Origin: Acidimicrobiaceae bacterium
Lineage (GTDB): Bacteria; Actinomycetota; Acidimicrobiia; Acidimicrobiales; UBA10347
Direction of reading: 5' to 3'
NCBI GenBank assembly: GCA_003485885.1
Contig: DNHM01000333.1
Coordinates: forward strand, 898-15,087
Length of the DNA: 14,190 bases
Part shown: positions 5,612 to 12,215 of the stretch, piece after piece
Layout of the letters: every line of letters begins with the position of its first letter
How positions within the stretch are numbered: position 1 is the first letter of the stretch
Notes under the pieces: model-generated
Told to the model about the DNA's origin: nothing
Databases searched by the model: none
Seen by the model: the letters and a program-made list of their open reading frames with translations, nothing else
Program-made: the position numbers and the translations under genes

Positions 5612-6955
5612 ATGAAGTCATTCTTCGTCGGACGGCATCGCCGAAATAGCGAGCTCGTCCTCATCATCTTGAGCGGTGTCGTCACCACCGCGGCCTATGT
5701 GCTTGCAGCCGTGGGGCGGCTGTCGTCGATTCCCGCAAACGTGTTGCCGTTCCTGATTGTCGTGCTCGGCCTTTTCTTCGCAGCACACGTCGCGACCCGA
5801 TTCTTGGCCCCCGAAGCCGATGGTCTACTTCTGCCGCTGGCCGGACTGCTCAATGGCCTGGGTTATGTCTTTATCGCTCGGCTGAATGATGATCTGGCGG
5901 CGCAACAAGCGGTGTGGACATTCCTTGGCGTCGCGCTCTATTGCGCCACGTTGTTGGTGGTACGACGAAGCCGTGACCTTGAGCAGTTCCGGTATATCTT
6001 GCTGCTGATCGGGCTGGGCCTGCTGGTGCTACCGCTCATGCCAGTTATTGGCCAGACCATCAATGGGTCCCGAATTTGGGTGAGCATTGGCCCGGTCAAC
6101 TTCCAGCCAGGAGAGTTCGCCAAACTGGCTCTGGCCATCTTTTTTGCGAGTTATTTGGTCGACAAACGCGAACTGTTCCGTGCCGGCACCTGGCGCGTGG
6201 GCCCACTCCGGCTGCCCGAACCAAAACATGCAGCACCGGTACTCCTGGCATGGGGTGTGTCCTTGCTGGTCATGATCTCGCAGAAGGACCTGGGCACGTC
6301 GTTGCTGTTCTTCATGCTGTTCCTGATCATGTTGTGGGTTTCGACCGAACGTCTGGCCTATTTGCTGGCCGGCATGGTGCTGTTCATGGGTGGTGCCTAC
6401 GTTGCGTGGACTCAGTTCAGCCATGTACAGACACGTGTTTCGTCGTGGTTGAACCCGTGGGAAGATCCGCTCGGTGGCGGCTACCAAGTCATCGAGGCCC
6501 AGTTCGGCCTAGCCAGCGGTGGCATCACTGGCACTGGGCCAGGCCGCGGTTACCCCCAGCGTGTCCCGGCAGCAGAGACGGACTTCATCTTCGCAACCAT
6601 CGGCGAAGAACTCGGGCTCTTGGGTGCCACCGCGCTACTCATGGCGTTCGTGCTCATGATCGGCTCCGGGCTTCGGGCCGCACTTGGTGCCCGCCGTCCG
6701 TTCTCCAAGCTGCTTGCCACCGGTCTCACTGGACTACTTGGGGTGCAGGCATTCATCATCATTGCCGGCGTGACCCGGGTCTTGCCGCTCACCGGTGTGA
6801 CGCTGCCGTTCGTGAGCTACGGCGGTTCGTCATTGCTTGCCAACTACGCCATCTTGGCGATCATCGTGCGGATCAGCGATGAACAAACGAACCGACCGGC
6901 TGATGCGCCAACACCCGGACGCCGACGGCCGCGGGTTGCTGCGGGCACATCATGA
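5612..6955 (+). CDS. rodA: RodA/FtsW SEDS-family peptidoglycan glycosyltransferase
   Basis: 447 aa with about ten to twelve membrane helices. SEDS hallmarks are present: INGSRIWVSIGPVNFQPGEFAKLAL (150-174), QKDLGTSLLFF (224-234), the loop NPWEDPLGGGYQVIEAQFGLASGG (281-304) with the functionally essential-type Asp285, ETDFIFATIGEELGLLG (322-338) and LPFVSYGGSSLLANYAILAI (398-417). It polymerises lipid II into glycan strands together with its class B PBP partner. Being followed by pbpA, in the slot of mycobacterial rodA, it is called RodA rather than FtsW; sequence alone does not separate them fully. The helix 1 region is preceded by a short basic N-terminus, and the C-terminus is a Pro/Arg-rich cytosolic tail. 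Its stop overlaps the pbpA start by 4 nt (ATGA). Confidence 0.95.
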   Translation: MKSFFVGRHRRNSELVLIILSGVVTTAAYVLAAVGRLSSIPANVLPFLIVVLGLFFAAHVATRFLAPEADGLLLPLAGLLNGLGYVFIARLNDDLAAQQAVWTFLGVALYCATLLVVRRSRDLEQFRYILLLIGLGLLVLPLMPVIGQTINGSRIWVSIGPVNFQPGEFAKLALAIFFASYLVDKRELFRAGTWRVGPLRLPEPKHAAPVLLAWGVSLLVMISQKDLGTSLLFFMLFLIMLWVSTERLAYLLAGMVLFMGGAYVAWTQFSHVQTRVSSWLNPWEDPLGGGYQVIEAQFGLASGGITGTGPGRGYPQRVPAAETDFIFATIGEELGLLGATALLMAFVLMIGSGLRAALGARRPFSKLLATGLTGLLGVQAFIIIAGVTRVLPLTGVTLPFVSYGGSSLLANYAILAIIVRISDEQTNRPADAPTPGRRRPRVAAGTS

Positions 6956-8463
6956 ACCAACAGATCCGACAACTTGGCGTGGCCATGTTGGTGTTGTTTG
7001 TGCTGCTCTTTGCCCGGCTGAATTGGGTGCAGGTGTTCGATGCCGAGCAGCTCACCGCTGACCCGTTGAATACTCGCCGAGTCGTGCGAGATTTCGGGCA
7101 GCGTCGAGGCAACATCGTGACGGCCGACGGGGTGGTGATCGCCGAATCAGTCGAGAGCGGAGGCCGCTTCGACCGTGAGCGCCTGTATCCCGACGGACCT
7201 CTGTATTCACATGTGACCGGCTACTTCTCGTTCGAGTTTGGTGCGACAGGCATCGAACGCAGCTACAACGACGAGCTCGCTGGGCACAGCGCTACCCAAC
7301 GGTTCGAGTCGTTCTTCGACTTCTTCGGCGACGGCGACATAAGCGCCGACGTGACACTCACCCTTGATAGCGAACTGCAGCGGGCCGCCGCGAACGCGTT
7401 GGGCAATCGCCGGGGGTCGGTCGTAGCGCTCGATCCCCAGACGGGTGCAGTGTTGGCGTTCTACAGCTGGCCAACCTTTGACCCGAACACGATCAGTACT
7501 ACCGATCTCGATGCTGCTCGAGTGTCCAAGGATGCATTGGACAATGCCGACGGTGAGCCCCTGCTCACGAGTGCCCATCGCCAGGTATTTCCGCCCGGTT
7601 CGACCTTCAAGGTCATCACTGCCGCTTCGGGGTTAGAGAACGGTGTGGTTACGACGACGGCGCCAGTGTTTCCTGAGGTGGTGAGCTACCAGCTGCCGTT
7701 GACCGAGGTCTCGCTCCAGAACTTTGAAGGCAGCCTGTGTGGCGGCAACCTGGCACAGTCGTTGGCCCGATCATGTAACACCACGTTCGCTGAATTGGGT
7801 GCCGAATACTTGGGGCCTGCGCCTCTGGTTGCGACCGCAGAACGTTTCGGGTTCAACGACGCTCCACCATTTGATATCCCACTCACCGCGAATTCTCGAT
7901 TCCCCGATGACTACGGCATCCAGCTCGGGCAAAGTGAGCAGACCCCGCCCGCTCCGATCGTCGAGGGTTCGGCGCTTTTGGCCCAAGCCTCCATTGGTCA
8001 GTTCGACGTGCGAGCAACGCCATTACAAATGGCGCTTGTCGCTGCTGGCATTGCAAACCGCGGCGACATCATGCAGCCCCACGTCGTCGACCGAGTGACC
8101 GACTCAAACGACGGCGAGTTATTGGCCCGGGTCGAGGCCCAACTGTGGCGTCAAGCGGTCGTGCCCGAAGTCGCAGCAGCGACTGAAGCCATGATGGTTG
8201 GTGTGGTCGAAACCGGGTCGGCGCAGTCACTGGCTCGGAACAACTTGACGGTCGGTGCCAAGACGGGTACCGCCGAAATCGACACGTTCTCAGGCGCCGA
8301 AGACACCCACGCATGGGTGATCGCCTTCGCTGGGCCCAGTGGTGGCGAACCTGAATTCGCGCTTGCAGTAATCGTCGAAGCGGTCCCGGGACAAGGCCAA
8401 CAAACCGGTGGTGCGGTAGCTGGCCCAATCGCGGCCTCGTTGATCGACACGCACTTCGGCTGA
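6952..8463 (+). CDS. pbpA: PbpA: class B penicillin-binding protein (transpeptidase)
   Basis: 503 aa. A short cytosolic N-terminus and one membrane helix (about 7-24) are followed by the PBP dimer-type region (…RGNIVTADGVVIAES…, 52-66) and a transpeptidase domain from about 135. The three active-site motifs are intact: S217-T-F-K220, S274-C-N276 and K437-T-G439. It cross-links peptides in the strands made by the adjacent SEDS enzyme; in mycobacteria PbpA is needed for normal cell shape and septation and is linked to PknB signalling. Length agrees with mycobacterial PbpA (about 490). The start overlaps the rodA stop (ATGA), so the two should be made in matched amounts. The following gap of 190 bp to pknB contains no gene; in Mycobacterium pknA lies there. 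Confidence 0.96.
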   Translation: MNQQIRQLGVAMLVLFVLLFARLNWVQVFDAEQLTADPLNTRRVVRDFGQRRGNIVTADGVVIAESVESGGRFDRERLYPDGPLYSHVTGYFSFEFGATGIERSYNDELAGHSATQRFESFFDFFGDGDISADVTLTLDSELQRAAANALGNRRGSVVALDPQTGAVLAFYSWPTFDPNTISTTDLDAARVSKDALDNADGEPLLTSAHRQVFPPGSTFKVITAASGLENGVVTTTAPVFPEVVSYQLPLTEVSLQNFEGSLCGGNLAQSLARSCNTTFAELGAEYLGPAPLVATAERFGFNDAPPFDIPLTANSRFPDDYGIQLGQSEQTPPAPIVEGSALLAQASIGQFDVRATPLQMALVAAGIANRGDIMQPHVVDRVTDSNDGELLARVEAQLWRQAVVPEVAAATEAMMVGVVETGSAQSLARNNLTVGAKTGTAEIDTFSGAEDTHAWVIAFAGPSGGEPEFALAVIVEAVPGQGQQTGGAVAGPIAASLIDTHFG

Positions 8464-8639
8464 CGCCGTTTGCAGGGTGTTTCTGGGTCGTGATTTCGGC
8501 TGCATGTGTGGGTCACGATGGCTGATCTAGGACGATTTCGAGGGCTCAGACCAAGAAACTCGGGTCTACGGCCGATTTGAACGACCGGAATTCCTTGGGG
8601 TCCAATCCCCCATGCCGAGATTCTCACGGTTGACACACG

Positions 8640-8645
8640 TAACAT
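8640..8645 (+). promoter_or_regulatory. Candidate -10 of pknB (leaderless)
   Basis: TAACAT fits TANNNT and ends 8 nt before the ATG at 8654. A TTGACA at 8630-8635 is only 4 nt upstream and cannot serve as its -35. With the 190-bp gap after pbpA, this suggests pknB has its own promoter. The rest of the gap (8464-8639) shows only a weak GGGG/CCCC hairpin at 8597-8610. Confidence 0.4.
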
Positions 8646-8653
8646 TGCTGAGA

Positions 8654-10672
8654 ATGTCCGAGGAGAGCCCCACCACCTTTGGTGGCCGATACGAGCTGCA
8701 TCGCAGGTTGGCCCGCGGTGGGATGGCCGACGTGTTTCTTGCGCGCGACCAATTGCTCGGACGTCCTGTCGCAGTCAAGGTCCTGTTTCCTGAATACGCA
8801 ACCGATCCGACGTTCGTCGAGCGGTTCCGTCGAGAAGCCCAGGCGGCGGCGAATTTGAATCACCCGAACATCGTCTCGATCTATGACTGGGGCGAAGAAC
8901 TCGGCACGTATTACATCGTGATGGAGTATGTCGAAGGCCAGAGCCTGGCCCAGATTCTCCGTCGCGACGGCAGCCTGACGGTCGAACAGGTCACCCGGGT
9001 GGCACTCGATGTCGCTGGCGCGCTCGGCTTTGCCCACGAGGGCGGAGTTGTGCATCGCGACGTTAAACCTGGCAACGTGCTCGTTTCACCCAAGGGCGAA
9101 ATGAAGGTCGCGGACTTTGGTATTGCCACCGCCCTGACAGCGAATGCCGACGCCAGTCTGACCCAAACGGGTGCGGTGATGGGCACGGCCACCTACTTCT
9201 CACCCGAGCAAGCTCAGGGCCACAAGGTCGATCACCGCAGCGATCTGTATTCGCTTGGTGTGCTGCTGTACGAAATGCTTGTTGGCCGACCACCGTTCAC
9301 CGGCGAAACCCCGGTGTCGATCGCGTACAAACATGTACAAGAGCCGGTCGTGCCGGTCACCGAACATGGCGTCGATATTCCACCGGCGCTCGCCGCGATA
9401 ACCATGAAGCTGTTGTCGAAGAATCCCGACAACCGATACCCGTCGGCAGAAGCGCTGGTCGCTGACCTGGATCGTTTCCGTCAGGGTCAGGCAATCGCTG
9501 CCGCCGCCGTCATGCCACCGGCTCACATGGCAGGCCCGGGTAATGGTGCCCCGATGCCAGGTGTGCCCATCGGCGCAACTACTGCTGTTGCTTCCCAGCG
9601 TCGCCAGGCCCAACCGCTGCCGGCCGCGTACCAAGAGCCTCCCCGCCGTCGTGGCGGGTTAATCGTCTTTGGTGTTCTCATGGCTGGGTTGATCTTGGCC
9701 GGTTTTTTGATCCTGTTGCAGGATCGACTGGACACTGCCGACGATGGCACCGGGCTACCCACCACAGTCGCTGCTCAAACCGCCGTTGTGCCGTCGGTCG
9801 GTGGCCGCGTCGAGTCCGACGCTCGCAGCACCCTCGAGGGGCTGCAACTTGTTGTCGCCACGGTCGCAACCGCTGATAACTCGATTCCGGTCGGCCAGGT
9901 CATCCGGACCGACCCGCCCGCGAACTCCGTGCTTACCCTGGGTTCCACGGTCACGATGTTCGTGAGTTCAGGCGCCAACGTGAAGTCGGTGCCCTCAGTG
10001 CTGACCATGACCGAGAATGAGGCACTCCAGGCAATCACCCGGGCTGGGTTTGAACCATCGCGTCAAACCATCACCAGCGATCTGGCACCCGAGGGCGAAG
10101 TCGTTGGCCAAGAACCAGCCGCCGGCTCGCTGGCAGATCCGGGATCTGTGGTGGTCTACCAGGTATCGATTGGCACCGAAGAACTCCCTGTTCCCGACGT
10201 GCGAGGTCAAGAACCGGCGGCTGCGCGGGTGTCACTTGAGGCCGAAGGATTCGTTGTGCTCGATCAATTCGAGCTGGAGTTCGACGACGAGATCGAACGT
10301 GACCTTGTGATCGGCACCATTCCCGAAGCAGGTGAAGACGTCAAACCCGGTAGTGAGATCACCGTGGTGCTGAGCCAAGGACCCGAGGATCTGATCCTGC
10401 CATCGTTCATTGGCATGGACAAGGGCCAGGCGTTCATCGAAATTGATTCGCTTGGTTTGATCGCCACTGAATTGGGCCAGTTCGTCACGAACCCAGACCT
10501 GGTGGGCAAGGTCGTTGACACGATCCCCGGCCCCAACTCGGTGGTTGTTCCTGGCCAACAGCTTCAGGTATTCACCGGATTGTTGAGCCCCGAGGCTGGC
10601 AACGGCGGATTTGATCCGGGCGCTGGCGCCTTCGGCCAGGGCCAGGGCCAGGACGACGATTTCGACGGCTGA
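8654..10672 (+). CDS. pknB: PknB: transmembrane Ser/Thr protein kinase with four PASTA domains
   Basis: 672 aa. The kinase domain (about 12-277) has the Gly loop LARGGMADV (19-27), K42 in VAVK, E61, H134-R135-D136 with K138 and N141, D154-F155-G156, activation-loop Thr170/Thr172 in LTQTGAVMGT, and SPE 183-185. A Pro/Ala-rich juxtamembrane linker leads to one membrane helix (about 335-355). Four extracellular PASTA repeats follow, roughly 379-440, 444-508, 510-576 and 580-642, then a Gly/Gln/Asp tail. PASTA domains bind muropeptides or lipid II; the kinase controls RodA/PbpA and division partners through FHA proteins. A start at 8612 is possible, but the added 14 residues look unlike the family and the ATG at 8654 follows a TANNNT box by 8 nt. 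The stop abuts the trpG stop on the other strand. Confidence 0.96.
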   Translation: MSEESPTTFGGRYELHRRLARGGMADVFLARDQLLGRPVAVKVLFPEYATDPTFVERFRREAQAAANLNHPNIVSIYDWGEELGTYYIVMEYVEGQSLAQILRRDGSLTVEQVTRVALDVAGALGFAHEGGVVHRDVKPGNVLVSPKGEMKVADFGIATALTANADASLTQTGAVMGTATYFSPEQAQGHKVDHRSDLYSLGVLLYEMLVGRPPFTGETPVSIAYKHVQEPVVPVTEHGVDIPPALAAITMKLLSKNPDNRYPSAEALVADLDRFRQGQAIAAAAVMPPAHMAGPGNGAPMPGVPIGATTAVASQRRQAQPLPAAYQEPPRRRGGLIVFGVLMAGLILAGFLILLQDRLDTADDGTGLPTTVAAQTAVVPSVGGRVESDARSTLEGLQLVVATVATADNSIPVGQVIRTDPPANSVLTLGSTVTMFVSSGANVKSVPSVLTMTENEALQAITRAGFEPSRQTITSDLAPEGEVVGQEPAAGSLADPGSVVVYQVSIGTEELPVPDVRGQEPAAARVSLEAEGFVVLDQFELEFDDEIERDLVIGTIPEAGEDVKPGSEITVVLSQGPEDLILPSFIGMDKGQAFIEIDSLGLIATELGQFVTNPDLVGKVVDTIPGPNSVVVPGQQLQVFTGLLSPEAGNGGFDPGAGAFGQGQGQDDDFDG

Positions 10673-11320
10673 CTATTCGTTGACGACCGCACCTGTCGCG
10701 GTGGTGGTTGTGGTGGCTGCTGGCGTGCCCGTCTCGGCCCAACGTTTGCTCATAGCCAAGAAGTTGGTGAGCATCTGATGGCCCGAGTCTGTCAGGACTG
10801 ACTCAGGATGGAACTGCACGCCTTCGATGGGGAAGTCGCGGTGGCGAAGGCCCATAATGACGCCGTCTTGGCTGGTGGCAGTGACCTCGAGCACGTCGGG
10901 AATCGAACGTGGCTCGACAACGAGCGAGTGGTACCTGGTCACAGTCAGTTCCGGGTCGAGGCCAGTAAAGACGCCCCGCCCATTGTGAGTGACGGTTGAT
11001 GTTTTTCCATGCATCACCGTCGGTGCTCGCACCACATCACCGCCGAAGACCTGGCCGATGGATTGATGGCCGAGGCAGACGCCGAGCACCGGGATGGTTG
11101 ACCCGAGTTCCTGGATCACCTGCAGCGAGATACCAGCGTCGTCGGGCGTACCCGGGCCGGGGCTAACCAGGATGGCATCGGGTTCCAGTGCAGCAATTTC
11201 GTCAACGGTGATTTCGTCGTTACGGTGAATATGAATGTCGGCACCAAGCTCGCCCAGGTACTGCACGAGGATGTAAACGAACGAGTCGTAGTTGTCGATT
11301 ACGACCACGCGTGGAGCCAT
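10673..11320 (-). CDS. trpG: TrpG/PabA-type glutamine amidotransferase
   Basis: 215 aa class I amidotransferase. It supplies ammonia from glutamine to anthranilate synthase (TrpE) and/or aminodeoxychorismate synthase (PabB). Motifs: VVVIDNYDSFV (5-15), the oxyanion segment SPGPGTPDDAG (53-63), nucleophile Cys82 in GVCLGHQSIG, the HGKTS marker (104-108) and His171-Pro-Glu173 in GVQFHPES. The C-terminus carries a Thr/Ala run (about 199-214) absent from typical enzymes. The frame extends upstream to 11392, but the ATG at 11320 directly before the conserved VVVIDNYDS block, 6 nt after a TACAGT box, is preferred. No trpE or pabB is in the window. The same trpG-pknB convergent pairing occurs in Mycobacterium, where only position, not function, ties trpG to the kinase locus. 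Confidence 0.93.
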   Translation of the reverse strand: MAPRVVVIDNYDSFVYILVQYLGELGADIHIHRNDEITVDEIAALEPDAILVSPGPGTPDDAGISLQVIQELGSTIPVLGVCLGHQSIGQVFGGDVVRAPTVMHGKTSTVTHNGRGVFTGLDPELTVTRYHSLVVEPRSIPDVLEVTATSQDGVIMGLRHRDFPIEGVQFHPESVLTDSGHQMLTNFLAMSKRWAETGTPAATTTTTATGAVVNE

Positions 11321-11326
11321 AACATC

Positions 11327-11332
11327 ACTGTA
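11327..11332 (-). promoter_or_regulatory. Candidate -10 of trpG (leaderless)
   Basis: TACAGT on the minus strand fits TANNNT and ends 6 nt before the ATG at 11320. No Shine-Dalgarno is present in the intervening GATGTT. Confidence 0.5.
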
Positions 11333-11380
11333 ATTGGCCGAAGAGGCACGTCCCCTGAATACTTGGTGCGTCCCGACGGT

Positions 11381-11418
11381 CCTGAGCGCCAACGACGGCC
11401 CTGAGCACCACCGACGTC
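11381..11418. repeat. Imperfect 19-bp tandem duplication upstream of trpG
   Basis: Two adjacent units beginning CCTGAGC at 11381 and 11400 agree at 16 of 19 positions. They lie about 55-90 bp upstream of the trpG start and about 145 bp before crgA, in the gap between the two divergent genes. Otherwise this 242-bp gap holds the crgA inverted repeat and the two promoters. Confidence 0.6.
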
Positions 11419-11511
11419 GTTCTCCAATCGGCTATTTCGGCCCGAGGAGTAGCTGTTTGTCAGTCGTGGCCAGCGACCCCCACGGCTAGGCGATACATCA
11501 ACGTCAAGTAG

Positions 11512-11532
11512 GAAACGCACCACGTGCGTTTC
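11512..11532. promoter_or_regulatory. Inverted repeat upstream of crgA, probable operator
   Basis: GAAACGCAC (11512-11520), spacer CAC, GTGCGTTTC (11524-11532): a perfect 9-bp inverted repeat with 3-bp spacer. It ends 18 bp before the crgA -10 (11551-11556) and so covers the expected -35 position, as a repressor or activator site would. No terminator-like T run follows it. Confidence 0.65.
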
Positions 11533-11550
11533 GTGGCGCTCTGGTTTGAC

Positions 11551-11556
11551 TAACCT
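11551..11556 (+). promoter_or_regulatory. Candidate -10 of crgA (leaderless)
   Basis: TAACCT fits TANNNT and ends 6 nt before the ATG at 11563. There is no purine-rich ribosome site between them. Confidence 0.5.
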
Positions 11557-11562
11557 ATCGGT

Positions 11563-11853
11563 ATGGCAAGCCCACAAAAACGTAAAGTCCAGGGTGGTCG
11601 AGTTACCGCTAAGGGAACTCAACCCAAGGGCGCTCAGGCTCCAGTGCAGCAGCCGTACAGCTCGGGATACGTTCCGGGCAAGGTCAGCCCGGTCTGGGTC
11701 CCGGTGCTGATGTTCGGCTTGCTCATCGCTGGCGCGCTCATGATCATCATGAATTACATGGGCTGGGTACCTGGTGGCACCAGCAACTGGTACCTACTCG
11801 GTGGCCTCGGACTCATCCTGGGCGGTATTGTCACCGCCACCCAGTTCCACTGA
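11563..11853 (+). CDS. crgA: CrgA cell division protein
   Basis: 96 aa, the usual small size. A basic, Lys/Gln-rich cytosolic N-terminus (1-38) is followed by two membrane helices, about 44-66 (VWVPVLMFGLLIAGALMIIM) and 75-93. The family signature is clear: SPVWVPVLMFGLL in helix 1 and NWYLLGGLGLILGGIVTATQF before the C-terminus. CrgA is an actinobacterial divisome protein that contacts FtsZ, FtsQ, FtsI and CwsA and helps septal peptidoglycan assembly. The ATG is 6 nt after TAACCT, and a perfect inverted repeat sits at the -35 zone. It is a single gene ending 3 bp before palindromic element copy 2. It lies next to trpG/pknB, as in mycobacteria. Confidence 0.95.
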   Translation: MASPQKRKVQGGRVTAKGTQPKGAQAPVQQPYSSGYVPGKVSPVWVPVLMFGLLIAGALMIIMNYMGWVPGGTSNWYLLGGLGLILGGIVTATQFH

Positions 11854-11856
11854 TCT

Positions 11857-11891
11857 GAATTGTTATGTTCCCCAGGGGAACATAACAATTC
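11857..11891. terminator. Perfect palindrome between convergent genes (copy 2 of 3), probable bidirectional terminator
   Basis: GAATTGTTATGTTCCCC (11857-11873), centre A, then the exact reverse complement (11875-11891): 17 perfect base pairs. It fills nearly all of the 41-bp gap between the stops of crgA (11853) and the zinc-ribbon gene (11895), which suggests transcription termination for both. No long T run follows; AT-rich arm ends take that place. Confidence 0.75.
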
Positions 11892-11894
11892 GAT

Positions 11895-12149
11895 TTACTC
11901 GACAGGTGTGATCAGAATCATGTCTTCGAGGCAATGGCGCGGTGCAGGCGGCTGCTCGTCGAGTGCCAACGTCATGCGAGCTTCAGAACCACAGATATCG
12001 CAGCGGTAGTTCAACTTGACCTTGCGCATCTCGCCGGGTGGTGGTGGCTCAGCCATGGGCTGCGAGAAACCACCAAGCAGCTTCAAGCCCGTCTTCATGA
12101 TGAAGTAAAACACACCAGCAGCGATAACGATATTGATGACCGTTCCCAC
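11895..12149 (-). CDS. Small membrane-anchored zinc-ribbon-like protein, uncharacterised
   Basis: 84 aa from a GTG start. An N-terminal membrane helix (about 2-18, VINIVIAAGVFYFIM) is followed by a Pro-rich linker (33-38) and a small C-terminal domain with C-D-I-C in NYRCDICGSEARM (47-59) and RHCLEDM (70-76). Two Cys pairs plus a His suggest one metal site, although only three Cys are present (CxxC and HC), so His71 may be the fourth ligand. Similar short actinobacterial proteins with a PPRHC-E-M ending are known to me only as conserved hypotheticals. The frame stays open to 12281, overlapping the divergent gene, but the GTG at 12149 sits just before the helix and 7 nt after TAACCT. The function is unknown. 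Confidence 0.75.
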   Translation of the reverse strand: MGTVINIVIAAGVFYFIMKTGLKLLGGFSQPMAEPPPPGEMRKVKLNYRCDICGSEARMTLALDEQPPAPRHCLEDMILITPVE

Positions 12150-12156
12150 GGGTCTT

Positions 12157-12162
12157 AGGTTA
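12157..12162 (-). promoter_or_regulatory. Candidate -10 of the zinc-ribbon gene (leaderless)
   Basis: TAACCT on the minus strand, the same hexamer as crgA, ends 7 nt before the GTG at 12149. This supports the short start over the longer open frame. Confidence 0.5.
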
Positions 12163-12163
12163 C

Positions 12164-12175
12164 GGCTACGTAGCC
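12164..12175. promoter_or_regulatory. 12-bp perfect palindrome in the divergent promoter region
   Basis: GGCTACGTAGCC reads identically on both strands. It abuts the minus-strand -10 (12157-12162) on its upstream side, inside the -10/-35 spacer, and is centred about 46 bp before the doxX start. That placement suits a regulator repressing the zinc-ribbon gene and possibly acting on doxX too. Confidence 0.5.
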
Positions 12176-12203
12176 AATACGGGGCGGTAGGTGTTCGAAG
12201 TCC

Positions 12204-12209
12204 TAAGGT
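12204..12209 (+). promoter_or_regulatory. Candidate -10 of the DoxX-family gene (leaderless)
   Basis: TAAGGT fits TANNNT and ends 6 nt before the ATG at 12216. No Shine-Dalgarno is visible. Confidence 0.5.
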
Positions 12210-12215
12210 CCAGAC

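Noticed and set aside
8488..8518. TCGTGA/TCACGA inverted repeat after pbpA
   Set aside because: Only 6 bp with a 19-nt spacer and no T run; expected by chance, so not called a terminator.
8630..8635. TTGACA as a -35 box for pknB
   Set aside because: With a 17-nt spacer the -10 would fall on the start codon (AATGTC), and it is only 4 nt from the better TAACAT box.
8612..8653. Longer pknB start adding 14 residues
   Set aside because: The extra residues do not resemble the family, and the ATG at 8654 lies 8 nt after a TAACAT box. It cannot be excluded without 5'-end data.
10634..10652. GGCCAG tandem repeat at the end of pknB
   Set aside because: It codes for the Gly-Gln tail of PknB in frame; simple low-complexity coding sequence.
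11321..11392. Longer trpG start at 11392
   Set aside because: The added 24 residues precede the conserved VVVIDNYDSFV N-terminus and would cover the TACAGT promoter box.
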